This document shows, in pieces, positions 1 through 10,920 of a stretch of 64,000 nt of DNA. The notes under the pieces were generated by a model. It ran no database searches and was not told the origin of the DNA. It saw nothing but the letters and a program-made list of their open reading frames with translations. The stretch is from positions 323,917 to 387,916 of the forward strand of contig SCFE01000090.1 of NCBI GenBank assembly GCA_004352715.1. The letters are read 5' to 3'. Source of the DNA: Hofstenia miamia (lineage: Eukaryota > Xenacoelomorpha > Acoela). The number at the start of each line of letters is the position of its first letter. Position 1 is the first letter of the stretch. The position numbers and the translations under genes were made by a program.

Positions 1-152
1 TTAAACTTGTCCCTTATGCGATAGAGCGAAAGGCGTGTAGGTGCCCTGCCCATGTCTTCTGGCCAGTTGCTAATGACGGTTGCTGCATTCTCATGCTTCC
101 ACCATAATCTGATTGCACATTTGCGCTGCTCGAAATTTAATCTTGACTGCAT
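1..152 (-). pseudogene. N-terminal fragment of a Tc1/mariner-like transposase, cut by the window edge
   Basis: On the minus strand an ATG at 150-152 opens a frame that runs off the left edge of the window. It begins MQSRLNFEQRKCAIRLWW and continues with a motif ending in RAPTRLSLYRIRDKF. This is the layout of the helix-turn-helix DNA-binding head seen in arthropod and other invertebrate transposases of the IS630/Tc1/mariner group (E-Q-R ... W ... P-T ... I-R-D-K-F). The terminal-repeat-like sequence at 315-341 lies upstream of it, as expected for the 5' end of such an element reading leftward. The catalytic part is outside the window, so integrity cannot be judged. The superfamily is inferred from motif spacing only. 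Confidence 0.5.
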
Positions 153-314
153 TTTGTGAAGAATAACTGAAACAAAAGGTGAATGAACTGCCTGAATACA
201 ACACATTAATAATGTTTACTGTCCGCTGATTGGTTAGAATAATACTGTTTGTTTTTTGTTGTTTATGCTGTGTTTAATTCACTATTTCTTGTTATTTAAA
301 TGTTTGTATTAACT

Positions 315-341
315 GTATACAAACTTATGGTCCACCCTGTA
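315..341 (-). repeat. Terminal-repeat-like end of the mariner-like element
   Basis: Read on the minus strand this ends in ACAGGGTGGACCATAAGTT. The near-identical ACAGGGTGGGCCATAAGT is at 2,350-2,368 on the plus strand, in each case 5' of a transposase-like HTH frame. The shared end and the shared orientation relative to the frame support a terminal inverted repeat of one family. Confidence 0.55.
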
Positions 342-1631
342 TTTCACCTTCGCAATCATGCTCTGTTTGTGATTGTCCATTGGTTTAAAAAGCTGGATAA
401 AGGCAATTCTGTCCGCCTTCTGATGAACCATTCTGATTGGATAAATTGGAAATTTAGAACTCAACGCAAGCAGCAAAAAATTGCATCACAAATTGTACTT
501 ACTGCTGTAATATTTGTTTTTATTTGTTAATATTTTTCCATTTTAGATAAACTAGGTATCTGCATAGTATTTGTAATATTCTACTCTCTTTATTTATTTC
601 GAAATTTGGGTATTAAATTAGCATTGATTGCCAATTAATATTGTCACTTATTACCGGGCCACTGGGATGAAAACTAAATTGATTTGTTTTAAAATAACTG
701 TTTTGTGATAATTCAAATTGCAAGCTCATTACATGCTTTATAACAAAGTGAAATAGCGCGATTTAAACAAGAAGGCTTAGTCAGCAATAAATCGTAATAG
801 ATGGTCTTATAGATTAATAGATTTTGATATAAAACGTGTTTGAAATAGACACTTTTAATTTTTCTATAGAAAAATTGACGGTGGGAATAAAATTTTTCAA
901 AATCCTTGCAAGTTCTTGAAGAGATCAACAACATAATATGCAATAGTGAAATGTCAGACAAAACCTTCCTGACAGGGATTGATCATAGATGCTTTTCTAG
1001 ATGATAAAGAAACGTCAGAATTTATTATTTCATTGTCTCACTAATGTATTAATATAGCAAATTTCATACATGCGAAATTGAAGATAATATTTTTTAGATT
1101 ATTAAATGAACCTAATTTCTTCCTATATTAGGGTTAGACATTCTTTTGGAACTCCTTTCAAATATTTTTCGTGTAAGTGATGTTGTCAAGCTTCTTTATT
1201 TATGAAATATTCTTTATAGAGATTATCATAAATTTATTAAATAATTCGATTTAATTAATTTTACATAAATTTTCTTAGCCAATCATCAAAAACATTGCAA
1301 AATAATATGCATATATCTAGAGACCTTAGCAAAAATAATATTTTATGTAGAAAAATACAGTAATTGGTTTTATTAATTTTTTCCTAATCAAATTAGTCAA
1401 AGTTCAAAGTACTTAGCATACTTTAGCTAAAACCTTTGAGGTCGATTTTTAAATAAATTAGTGTCAATTTCATAGAGTTAAATTCTGAAAATTTTTTTAG
1501 TAAGTCTTAATCATTCATCTATGTTAATCACTATAGACGCAATTTAGCCTACATTGAAAAAACTCAAAATGATTTATTCATTGTACGTCTTATCTAAGTT
1601 CCTTGAATAAATTGCTTCTCTTTGATATCAA
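342..1631. other. AT-rich intergenic sequence
   Basis: No frame here shows family motifs or codon structure. Short open frames at 300-530 and 713-961 are AT-rich and unsupported. I see nothing else. Confidence 0.5.
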
Positions 1632-1676
1632 TTGGGGGGACATAGCTCCCTTAGCCCCTCTTCGGATACGCCACTG
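1632..1676. repeat. hAT-type terminal sequence (right end)
   Basis: The stretch ends in GGATACGCCACTGG. Read in reverse it starts CAGTGGCGTATCC followed by a G-rich run, a common terminal signature of hAT elements. Similar G-rich ends occur at 19,319-19,362 and 28,380-28,420. The partner end was not found upstream, so this is a solo end or degraded element. Confidence 0.4.
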
Positions 1677-2349
1677 GCACAAATCAAAATTTCAATAGAT
1701 GTATTAAACTCTTGCCACAATTTGATCCATTTTTATAGGAACATTTCTATCACTTCGAAAATATTGCTAAGCCAACGTTGCATTTTAATCTGCTATAACA
1801 GCAGTTCTCATCCTGTGGGTCAAGACTCCTTCAGAGTCGAATGACAATTTGCCAGTGGTCGCCTAGTTCTTCAGCAATATGAATTTTTCAATAAATCAGT
1901 CAACTTTCACAGGTTATTTAAAGCTTGAATCTTTGCTTTGAATGTGAGAAACACTGTTCTATAATATATAATTTATTCATTTATTCAATTTTATAGTATT
2001 AGAAGTGAGAACAGCAAATTATTCTTTATTTTGCACTATCTAAAATTCAATGGTAACCCAGTTTAGTATTTTTTGAAGTATATTTATAAGTTTTTAGTCA
2101 TGGTAGGGTATCACTAGTTGATGTTAGAAATTCAAACCTGATTACAATTGCTGACTGCTAAAGTAAAGGTTATAACAATGCAAGTAATATCTGAGGAAAG
2201 ACTGTGGTGTTCAAGTGAGATTAAAAAACAGAATTGTGCTGCCCAATTTGTTATTCATTGCACACATTCTTTAAATTTTGCGCAGAAGCTGCTTAGGTGC
2301 TGTTTCATTTTTTTCATTTGATCAGAAATTCTACATTTTTTCATCATCT
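1677..2349. other. AT-rich intergenic sequence
   Basis: Nothing recognisable. The frame at 1,632-1,844 runs through the hAT terminus and is not a gene. Confidence 0.5.
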
Positions 2350-2368
2350 ACAGGGTGGGCCATAAGTC
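2350..2368 (+). repeat. Terminal-repeat-like end of a second mariner-like copy
   Basis: ACAGGGTGGGCCATAAGT matches the end at 315-341 on the other strand. It lies about 320 bp 5' of the transposase HTH fragment at 2,680-2,838. Confidence 0.5.
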
Positions 2369-2679
2369 CCAATGCAGTGAACTGATCAGTAATTTAATCA
2401 TTTGCTTGTAAAACAAACATAGATTCCAAGAATAGAGCAACGAGAATGAATTCGAATAATCTCACGTTTAATTCTGTTATAATATTCCATTTTTAAGTCA
2501 CTATTAATGTTTAAAAATAAAATACAATTTAATTTAAATTGTTAAGTCATTTATTTGATGAATGTGCTAACATCGATTATTGACATAAGAATTAAATTTG
2601 AAATTTGTTTAGAATTTCTTTCACACTGCAGAATAATTTAAATTTTTTCTTGTTTGTCACTTATCAGCAAGAAAGCCTG

Positions 2680-2838
2680 ATTAGGTCTGATTTAAGTCCG
2701 TTCAACATTGAAGAGCGTCTGATTGCTAGTGTTTGGGTTCACGACCGCCACATTAACAATGTGACTATGGACAACATTCGAGCCAACTTTACTCAACGCT
2801 TTGGCAAACCAGTTCCGACAAAGTCTAATCTGTATTTG
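2680..2838 (+). pseudogene. Mariner-like transposase HTH fragment
   Basis: The plus-strand frame at 2,605-2,892 contains FNIEERLIASVWVHDRH followed by MDNIRANFTQRFGKPVPTKS. This has the spacing of the same HTH head as the frame at 1-152 (E-R ... V-W ... F ... R-F-G ... V-P-T). The similarity stops at about 2,838, where a perfect inverted repeat begins, so the copy is truncated by the fold-back structure at 2,841-2,986. No catalytic domain follows. Confidence 0.5.
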
Positions 2839-2840
2839 TC

Positions 2841-2986
2841 TTTTATTCGCCCATATATTTTCTTGAGAAGTCATAGAAAAAAGTATTTTTAGCGATTTCC
2901 CTAAATTGGTCTGATTTCGTGACGGCATAAAAATGCAGACCAATCTTTTTCTATGACTTCTCAAGAAAATATATGGGCGAATAAAA
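2841..2986. repeat. Nested fold-back hairpin, 41-bp perfect arms
   Basis: Positions 2,841-2,881 are the exact reverse complement of 2,946-2,986. Inside them ATTGGTCTG (2,905-2,913) pairs with CAGACCAAT (2,936-2,944). The left arm carries about 23 extra bases (2,882-2,904) that the right arm lacks. The structure reads as one long hairpin with a one-sided bulge. It truncates the transposase fragment on its left. Confidence 0.9.
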
Positions 2987-2999
2987 TGCAAATTGCCCC

Positions 3000-3322
3000 A
3001 AAATCTAGCAAACATGGATCCAAACCCGACCCGGTCGTAATATTTTCTACCCGACCCGAAAATGTAATATCCGAACCAGTTGAATTTGATTTGAAGTTGT
3101 GAATCTTTATCCAATCAAATGACCATTAACCTCAATCATTTTCTGAAAGGAAAACAGCAATTCATTCGTATTAGTTAACATCTTGGATCTTTCTCAAATC
3201 ACCTATGATTAACATCAGTTTTTTTAATAATCAATCTAATCGTTGTTAGCAAACCCGACTAGACCCAAAAATTTGATACCCAAACCCGAACCGACACCCG
3301 GAATCGGGTACCCGATGTCATA
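3000..3322. repeat. Degenerate ACCCGA-rich repeat, probable non-autonomous element
   Basis: GC-rich clusters of the word ACCCGA (for example 3,024-3,060 and 3,250-3,312) bracket about 190 bp of AT-rich sequence, and the right cluster contains CGGGTACCCG. The arrangement resembles a small inverted-repeat element with simple-repeat ends. The family is not identified. Confidence 0.35.
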
Positions 3323-3435
3323 TGAATATATAACTAAATAAAAAATAACATAATTGAAGATTGATGTCGGAGTTTGATTAGAAAGTTCAAACAAAATATT
3401 TGTTTACAAATTTAAATTTTCGTGAAAATATACCA

Positions 3436-4060
3436 GGCGCGCAGCCAGGATTTCGTTTCGGTATGGGCACAAAATAGATTTTTTTAATTTTGAACGTTGA
3501 TAAAATTAAATTTTTGATACCTATGCTTTTTTTATTTAACTGTTAAAAATCTATTGTTAAATTGAACAAGAATAACGCATACAAAAGATATAATTTTCAA
3601 AACTTGACAAGTCAACATTCATAATTCAAATGTAGTTCACTGTAATAAAAAATTCAATCTTCGATTGCTCCTTAGAGCGAGCTCATCTAGCACATTTTTA
3701 GCATCTAATTCAAGGTCACGGTTAATTGATAAATGCGCTAACCCATGTAACCTTTCCTGTCCCATTGTACAACGAGTGTATGTCTTTAGCCTTCTTAACA
3801 GCGAAAAGTTGCAGACGTAAGTGGCAATGTTAGAAAAATCTTAAACAAAGTGCGAATTTGAAGGAACATAACTGCATCAAGGTTAGACAAAGCCTCTGAT
3901 ACAGTAGATATGGCTGACACTTCTTTATCATTCCAATATAGTTTCCAGCGCAAGAATTCTGCCCTAACATCATTTTTTGTAGCTCAATCATGAGAAAAGG
4001 TATCAATGACGTCTTCTATTTCTTGAAGTTCCGTTTCTTTCACAAATTATATTATATGAA
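3436..4060 (-). pseudogene. hAT transposase relic (ZMYM1-like C-terminal dimerisation region)
   Basis: Read on the minus strand, about 3,660-3,860 gives NFSLLRRLKTYTRCTMGQ, then ERLHGLAHLSINRD, then VLDELALRSNRRL. These are the consensus blocks of the hAT C-terminal dimerisation domain of TTF-finger/ZMYM1-type transposases (F-S ... L-R-R-L-K-T-Y ... M-x-Q-E-R-L-x-G-L-A ... I-x-R-D). Upstream at 3,870-4,056 a second stretch includes RAEFLRWKLYW and is broken by an in-frame TGA and a frame change. The downstream flank at 3,436-3,476 (GCGCGCAGCCAGGATTTCG) resembles hAT 3' untranslated sequence. No intact catalytic core is present. Confidence 0.7.
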
Positions 4061-5433
4061 ACATTTGAATTAATTTATAATTATATTCACTATATATCTC
4101 TATAGACATAGTATTCACTGAAAATAGAAAAGAATTTTATTGCCTTAAAAAAAATTCCTTGTCAAAAATTAAATTGACAAACACGAAAAAGGGCTGGGGT
4201 GAATTGTCGTGGGATGAATTTGTTGGTGTGCATACAAATTAATTTTATTCCTTTTAGCGGAAGAAACAGTGTGATATCAATGTTAACTTCAGCATTAAGG
4301 CATTTTTAACTTTTGTTCAGAATTTTTTTGTCCTTCAATTTTGGTTTGAATGTAGCTGTTAATAGTGAGTATCGCGGTTTTGTTGATATTAACTCTCCAC
4401 TCAATGAAGGTATGTTGTCAATTTTTCAAGTTCTATCTAAACCAAGAAATAATATACGTCCATTCATAGCTTTCAAGCTTACTAAATAAATATAAAACTG
4501 TGTGCCTTCAATACCCAACATTTAAACTGAGAATTTTTAATGCGAAAATTATAGAATCTATAAACGCGTATGGTTGCAATGTTATTAAAAACCGCAATTC
4601 TTTCATTGAATGACAAAAAAACGAAATAAACACAACCTGATGAAATAAATGCTAACATGAAATAAGTTATTCCGCCGTTTGATTTTTGTGGCTGTGGCGA
4701 CGGCACTTGCAATTTTTGACTGGCTGCGGCGGTGTGTAGTGATCAGTACAGTAAAAATCGTATTGCATGAAAATGGCATCAAATGTGTAAAACAAAACTG
4801 AGTGCATTATTTTCCATTATTTACTTCTTGTAGCGAATAACAACTTCTGGTTTTGCATTTACACTCCCTGCTATACAATTTACAAAAGTCAACCCTAAGG
4901 ATCACTCAAGACTACATCAATTATGTTAACTAACCATAAACGAAGTCTATTAGTTTTATGTATTTGAAGATGATTAATTTACCCATTATAAATATAAGTA
5001 ATGCATTTATACATTGCGATCACCAAAATATCAAATTTTTTATTAAGACCTCTATTGATATCATAAATATAGAAACGATCAAAATGAGAGGAAATGCTAA
5101 TAGCAATGTAAAACTTTTTAACAAAAATCATGAATTGGAATTTGGGTCTAGGACCATACATCACATAATCTCCATAAAGTATTATTGCGACAATTTTTTT
5201 ATATTTATGTAATTACTTTGTTATTTTGGTATTTTGGGGCCCCAAAAGGCCCCAAACTCTAAACTTGGGAACCAAATGTGTTTAATATTGTCTTTAATAA
5301 GCTATGTTTCTATTTTTGGAGAACAATATTTTTGCTATTGGGGGGGGCATTGCTTCCGCACATGTCCAGTGACTCCAATGACTATTATATTATCTATATA
5401 GTATATAAATTATTATTGTAAATTTGTTAGTAA
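4061..5433. other. AT-rich intergenic sequence with one perfect palindrome
   Basis: No supportable gene. Positions 5,232-5,247 form a perfect 16-bp palindrome, TTTTGGGGCCCCAAAA. A G-rich run at 5,341-5,347 followed by GCATTGCTTCC resembles the hAT ends elsewhere in the window. The short frames at 4,482-4,712 and 4,958-5,212 look like chance. Confidence 0.5.
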
Positions 5434-6330
5434 CTAAATTTGTAAAACTGAATTGCTTGTAGGAGTTGAATAGTTGTAAAACAAATAAAATTTTGGAAAA
5501 GTACTTCCTAAATATGTACCAACTATTCCACATTCTTCTAGAGATTTTCCCTGTTTTAGGGGCTGAGCATCAGTGGATTCCTCAAGAAAGATCTTTACAT
5601 CTGATGAGTGCAAGAAAAGTTTTTCCTTCATTTTTTCTGTTAGATGATAAATTGACATGTTATCTGTAACTTCAAGAACGATTGTTCCATCGTAGTTCTC
5701 TGAATCTTCTTCATTAATAATTATTTTTAATACTAGCATCACATATCTTAATAATTTAGGACTTGTAACAGGAATAATTTGACATGGGTTCTTAGGAATG
5801 TCTCTTGATACGTATTTATGCCATGAAACAGATTTACAAAATGAAGTATAATCAACGTACCCTGATAATTCTTTTTTAGGTTCTGTCAATTCATTCCCAT
5901 TATCCCCATTTTCTGGAATAGTATGATCCTCATCCTCTTCATCTGTAGCACTTTGGTTTTCTTCTTCACTTGAAAAATCACTTCGTTCTTTGTCATATAA
6001 ATTAACGTCACACCATCTTGACAAAATTTCAATTTCCAAAAAGGTACATGGGATGCTAAGGTCAGTAAGAATTCCTTTGAAATCATGATAGGATAACTCT
6101 CCAGAATTTTGACTATCAACTTGTTTACAACTGGACCAAACTCTTTGTGAATTAATAGCAAGCCATTGGTTAATTCTTAATTCTAGAAGAGAGATTCTGT
6201 GGTCACTAGAATGAAATTCAAGCACGCGTTTATCTAATGCTAGTTTAGCTTTGAGGTCTTTTGATAATTTTTTAGACTTCTTTCGTTTACCTTTCTTTCC
6301 TTTCCCTTTTGACTTTTTCTTGAATTTCAT
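5434..6330 (-). CDS. EF-hand-like protein with lysine-rich N-terminus and ubiquitin-like C-terminus
   Basis: A 298-codon uninterrupted minus-strand frame starts at the ATG at 6,328-6,330 and ends in TAG. Residues 1-33 are very lysine-rich, like a nucleolar or nucleic-acid-binding tail. Residues 72-83 (DSQNSGELSYHD) fit an EF-hand loop with D at position 1, G at 6 and L at 8, but with D instead of the usual E at 12. A weaker second half follows at 157-164 (GYVDYTSF) after an acidic stretch at 119-137. Residues about 197-287 alternate hydrophobic strands in a ubiquitin-like pattern (VLKIII ... TIVLEVTD ... VKIFLEES ... FYLFYNY). I do not recognise the family by name. Low-complexity content, length and AT-rich but protein-like codon use make it a likely real gene. 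No intron is needed; a retrocopy or an unrecognised upstream exon is possible. Confidence 0.65.
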   Translation of the reverse strand: MKFKKKSKGKGKKGKRKKSKKLSKDLKAKLALDKRVLEFHSSDHRISLLELRINQWLAINSQRVWSSCKQVDSQNSGELSYHDFKGILTDLSIPCTFLEIEILSRWCDVNLYDKERSDFSSEEENQSATDEEDEDHTIPENGDNGNELTEPKKELSGYVDYTSFCKSVSWHKYVSRDIPKNPCQIIPVTSPKLLRYVMLVLKIIINEEDSENYDGTIVLEVTDNMSIYHLTEKMKEKLFLHSSDVKIFLEESTDAQPLKQGKSLEECGIVGTYLGSTFPKFYLFYNYSTPTSNSVLQI

Positions 6331-9261
6331 TGCGCCAAATGCTTCAAATCAAGATAAATCCATGTTAATGTGTACGCAACGTGCAATATGAACACTTGAG
6401 TTTGATCCAAAATCTAATGCCAAACAATAAAATTTAATTTGCTCGAACATAAGGACCGAACCGAATTTAAATCAATTGCCTTACATCTGTTTGTCTAACA
6501 GACTTAATTCCATTGTTTTATTATTAGAAGAATATGCAAACAGGGCAAATTAATTTCTATCAATTATTCATTTTGGAAATTCACAGACGGCAATGATTTT
6601 CTTAAATTGGAAAAACGTTTGAATCAATAAGAATAAACAAAGATAATGAAAAACCTACGCCCTACAAAAGACACCATAGTGAAATGGATAATAAAAGGTT
6701 ACTATCCATGAACGTGTGTCGTTTGTTGAAAAGGGATATTTGCCATTTTTACTAAAGTTTCCTTTTTTGGAAATTTCAATTGTGGTAGGGCGAAACATTT
6801 GAAAAACTTACAATGTCCGATTTTTGCATCTGGAAGTATGCCTAAAATTGAATGATATCACATTTCAGTGGATGCCTGTATCTTTGTTGTATTACTACCT
6901 TATTTAAGACAAACAATTACAAATTTTTGTTAGTTGACAAAAATTTAGTTTTCAATGTTTCTTAACAGCGTTTTTGAGAATTTGTCTAAATGTTGAAATA
7001 TTTTTTTCTTTAGTCATTTTACATGGGAGTTTGCTTCGTACAATATTTTCGTTTTATTCGATATTCAAATGCTACTGTTTCATATCGTTTTTGAACGAAG
7101 TAGAGAGTTTTTTTAAAGCCTAGTTTATAAATATATTTACCATCAGAAAATTGGGAGGAAAAAATCTTTGTAAATAAAGCTTGCATAAATTACTCAGAAA
7201 AGATTGAATCGGCTATTGTTTGAAGACTGTGAGAAATGGTCTCTTCCAAATTTAACAGTCTACCCTTTAGCCCTAAATTGTCCATTACCTCTTTAAGTTA
7301 ACATGCTTTTTTTCTACATTTTATATAATTTTCTTAGGAAATCTGGGAATCCTGGAATTTGGACACATCTATGGGTAAGTGTGCTTCCAAGTTATGATGA
7401 AAATTTTTGGCTAAAATTGAAGCATATGAAAATGGAAAATGTGATTTTTTACAACATCACAAATTCTTTACACACGTATTTCTCAGATAGCAATGGTGTC
7501 TAAAGCTTATGCCGCAACAACTAGCGTTAGATATTTTGTTTTTTTGTAAATAGATATAAAATAAAAGAAGCGACAATTCTCTATCCAGTGGTGTTTTCAA
7601 ATTTTTTATATCGTCATAATTTGTAATTAATAAGCGCTTAGTTATTTTTATAGAAACAATCACAAATTGCAAAAATACCGGGATTGAACAGTAAAGAAAA
7701 TGAAATGAGCAATGTGTATCAGAGATGGAAACGCTTACTGGAGTGGAGCTTTTTTGAAACTTTTTCGAAAGCCTGTAATTTTACCAGCCGGTTACCAAAA
7801 AATAATAAAAAATTTTTTTGTTTCATCAAATATACATGGAATACTTTCCTCCGTTTGGAAAAATATCTTATGAAGATCTGAGCTTTGAGAAGAATTATTT
7901 GATTCAGCAAGATACAATATTACTTTTGGAATAATTAACCCTAAATTTTCGGGTAACCGAAAAAACGACTGTATTATATCAAAATCATTGTAATAATGAA
8001 AATAATGCTCTATAAGTATATAAAATATTAATGATACGTTGAAATTTTCAAGTTCACTGCATTGCTACGAATTCGTAAAAAAAGCTCTTCAAAACTGATT
8101 CCTTCGTAGCGGAAATGCATAATGACATTTTCACAAGGGCAAACATATCTCTCTGCAATCTCTCATTAATTTGGCAATAAATTTAGTTGCTCTGCTTTTT
8201 TGATGGTGTATTTTGCTTCCAATTTTTACTAAACAACAAAAAATATAGGTTGAGTTAAAAAGGGCATTTTTTGAAAAAAACAAATATATGTAGTTGAATA
8301 TATTGTATGAAGTTAAATTTGAATTTTTAATTAAATTTCTATTTCTCAGATAAAACCAATTTTCAATGGTTTAGGTTGATAGATCCTTCGAATCATTGTA
8401 AGAATTTATCATTTTTGTCAAATTAACAATAACATTGATTTGAAACAAGAAGAAATTTATTTAATCATTGAAACACTAAGGTTGAAGATACATTCTTTGA
8501 TTACTAATGCTTGGGAGATGTGATCGATATAGCAAAGAAATTGCAGATGCTGTTGGCGAATGTCTAAAATCGAAGCCTTTTTTCCTACACAAAAAGTGGT
8601 GTCCTCAGAATTTAATGATAATTTTTTCTTTGATTCTCCTATTTACTGTTCAAGTAGTTTATTTCATCACAATACTAAGACACCGCACACCTCAACCAGA
8701 CAAAAACGTGTATATCAATATATACAACTATTTACACAACAAGGAATACAGAGTATTAACACGCAATAACCATAAGGAGATCTAAAAAGGAAACAAAAAA
8801 GACACAAAGAGAAACACACAAAACTAAATGGAAGAGATTATTTAAACAAAAGTACCTATATTAAAAGAGGATTATTTTTTCTTAATTTTAATATAGCGTA
8901 TTCAGTTCCTTTGCTAATGAATTGCTGCAATGAATGATTTTGAGATTCTTCAAAGTTTTGATGTAAAGATTTGTTTTTTGCTGTAATGATGCTAAAATTC
9001 TTTACTAATGAATATATATTTAAGCCAGGGGCAAACTATTTTTTTTGCAACTTACCGAGACTGACGCATTTTGGCCAAGCCTTTGCCTGATTGTTCGCCA
9101 GTATAGCATCTCATTAATATGTACTAGAATATAAATACATTGTTAAATAGATAAGATACTAATTAGGGTGGTAAACCAAATGCCAGTGTTAATAAAATTG
9201 CACAACAAAAATAATGGTGAACAATATAGAAACTGGTAAATACTAGAAGGAAATGCTACAA
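6331..9261. other. AT-rich intergenic sequence with a hAT-like end
   Basis: No convincing gene. CAGAGATGGAAACG at 7,720-7,733 matches the hAT-type terminus at 25,844. Two overlapping frames at 8,507-8,785 and 8,560-8,769 are the longest here but show no recognisable motif. I leave them uncalled. Confidence 0.45.
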
Positions 9262-9660
9262 TTGTTCCAATTAAGTCTACGGGTAACGCAGTTCATTTGT
9301 TTGGTAACTTTTTCAATCAAATTTGGTGTTATTGATTGTCTATGAATGTTAACAACTGCATTTGCGGATAGTTTTAGACGACATTGTACTGTATAACCAA
9401 GTTTTAATACGTCGCATTGAAGAAAATGAGCGTTCAGCTTCTGAAGTTGAGACTGGAATAATATTCGAAAGCATTACTTAAAGGAATTTTGGCACAATAT
9501 TGCTGGCGAGCAGCATAACGAGGAATATTCAGAGTAGATACATTAAGATAGTTGATTGCTTTATCATATATTTCTTGCCCTATGAGATTTGATTCATCAG
9601 AAATTTGGTATACCAACCAATTTGAGAAACGAGGATCACTTAGCCACTCCTTTCTGAATT
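9262..9660 (-). pseudogene. hAT transposase relic with internal deletion
   Basis: On the minus strand 9,340-9,470 reads SEAERSFSSMRRIKTWL, then in a shifted frame RLSANAVVNIHRQSI. This is the hAT C-terminal block (E-R-S-F-S-x-M-R-R-I-K-T-W-L). Just upstream (9,434-9,660) is a stretch containing WLSDPRFSNWLVYQI, which resembles the zinc-finger head (W-L-x-D-x-R-F-x-x-W-L) of the same proteins. Head and tail are now about 200 bp apart, so the middle of the transposase has been deleted. At least one frameshift separates the two C-terminal pieces. Confidence 0.6.
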
Positions 9661-10920
9661 GAGGTCATTGACAAGTTGTGACATAAGATACAGCGCATTT
9701 ATCTTTCAAAAATTTTTCCTGAATTTGAAATATTACTTATGTCGATAAAGCCCAAATCAGCATCCGAATGAATCGGAGCAATATCAGCATCAGTTATCTT
9801 AATACTATCATCAATAGTAGCATTAGCAGTTTCGACAAGTGTTCACTTTGCAAAGAAGAACTCAATAGTTCCTTGACGTTTCATCATTAAATTCTAAATT
9901 ATGCTAACATAAGCTAACAGAAAAACAGTTGTATTCAATATTTTGTATTTCTGCAGAATGAAATTGTACTAGTAGCATTCCGAGTTGTGATTTGCATAAT
10001 AAAATTATAATTTTACCTCACAAAATTGTAAAAAAGTAAATGCAAGTTTTCTGTTATATATAAATATTCATTTCAGCTCAATTCAAATTGCAATATGAAG
10101 TATGTTTTATGTATATTAGAACATATCTACATGTCTCACTTAACCGCATGCAGCCATTGTTAAGGCTGACTAAGAAACTATTGTAGAATGCTTGTCTTGT
10201 GGTAGAAGCCCGTGCAACACTCAGCAAGCATTCCATCTTTAGATATATTAAAACACGACCAATGAAACTACTAGTTATTATGTCATTCTATCTAATGAGA
10301 AAACAAGAGCATGTTCATTCCATGGGTAATAAGTATTCAGAGAATAAGTTAATTCCAAACTTCTTCCTACAGAATCAGGCCTCCGGCCGAAGCGATGAAC
10401 CATTTCCAACACCTAATTTCTCAGCTCATTTTAGACTAGAGAAAATGCTATAATTATAGCTACATGCAAACCGACCTTCCTAACCGTACTCATTCTTATA
10501 CCTAATACCTACTATCACCTAGACTAGAGGAGTCAAACCAGACGGCCATTTAAAGCCTCTGGTTATCCTACCTTTCGCCCGGAGTGATACCTTAAGAGTT
10601 GATCATAGTGATCAAATACATAAAATAAAATAAATGTAATAACAGATAATAAGGGGGCAGTTTTATATTTGTCTGTTTTGATGTAGTTGTTAAGAGTCGT
10701 TAAACTGTTGTGATAGTTTTCATTATCAAGCCGTTTTACGCCATCATTAATTGTTTTTGAGCCTTTTCATGCAGGCATTATTGCAGGTAATTTTAATGCT
10801 GAGGGTGGTGTGCATAAGTAATTTTCACTTGTGATATTTTTCCAGAGTGTGTCTTCTGTGATATTTGTTGTTTTTAACCATGCAACACCATACGTAACAG
10901 GACAATTATGTTGTGCTTTA
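9661..10920. other. Sequence 3' of the Gypsy element, possibly including its terminal repeat
   Basis: No gene. Part of 10,130-10,640 is less AT-rich than its surroundings and lies where the 3' LTR of the Gypsy element would be expected. I found no matching copy near 19,300, so an LTR cannot be claimed. Confidence 0.35.

Noticed and set aside
4958-5212. Possible small plus-strand protein
   Set aside because: AT-driven composition and an equally open frame on the other strand; no motif.
8507-8785. Possible small genes in two overlapping frames
   Set aside because: No start context, motif or codon signal distinguishes them from chance in AT-rich DNA.
10130-10640. 3' LTR of the Gypsy element
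   Set aside because: No matching upstream copy and no clear polypurine tract next to it.
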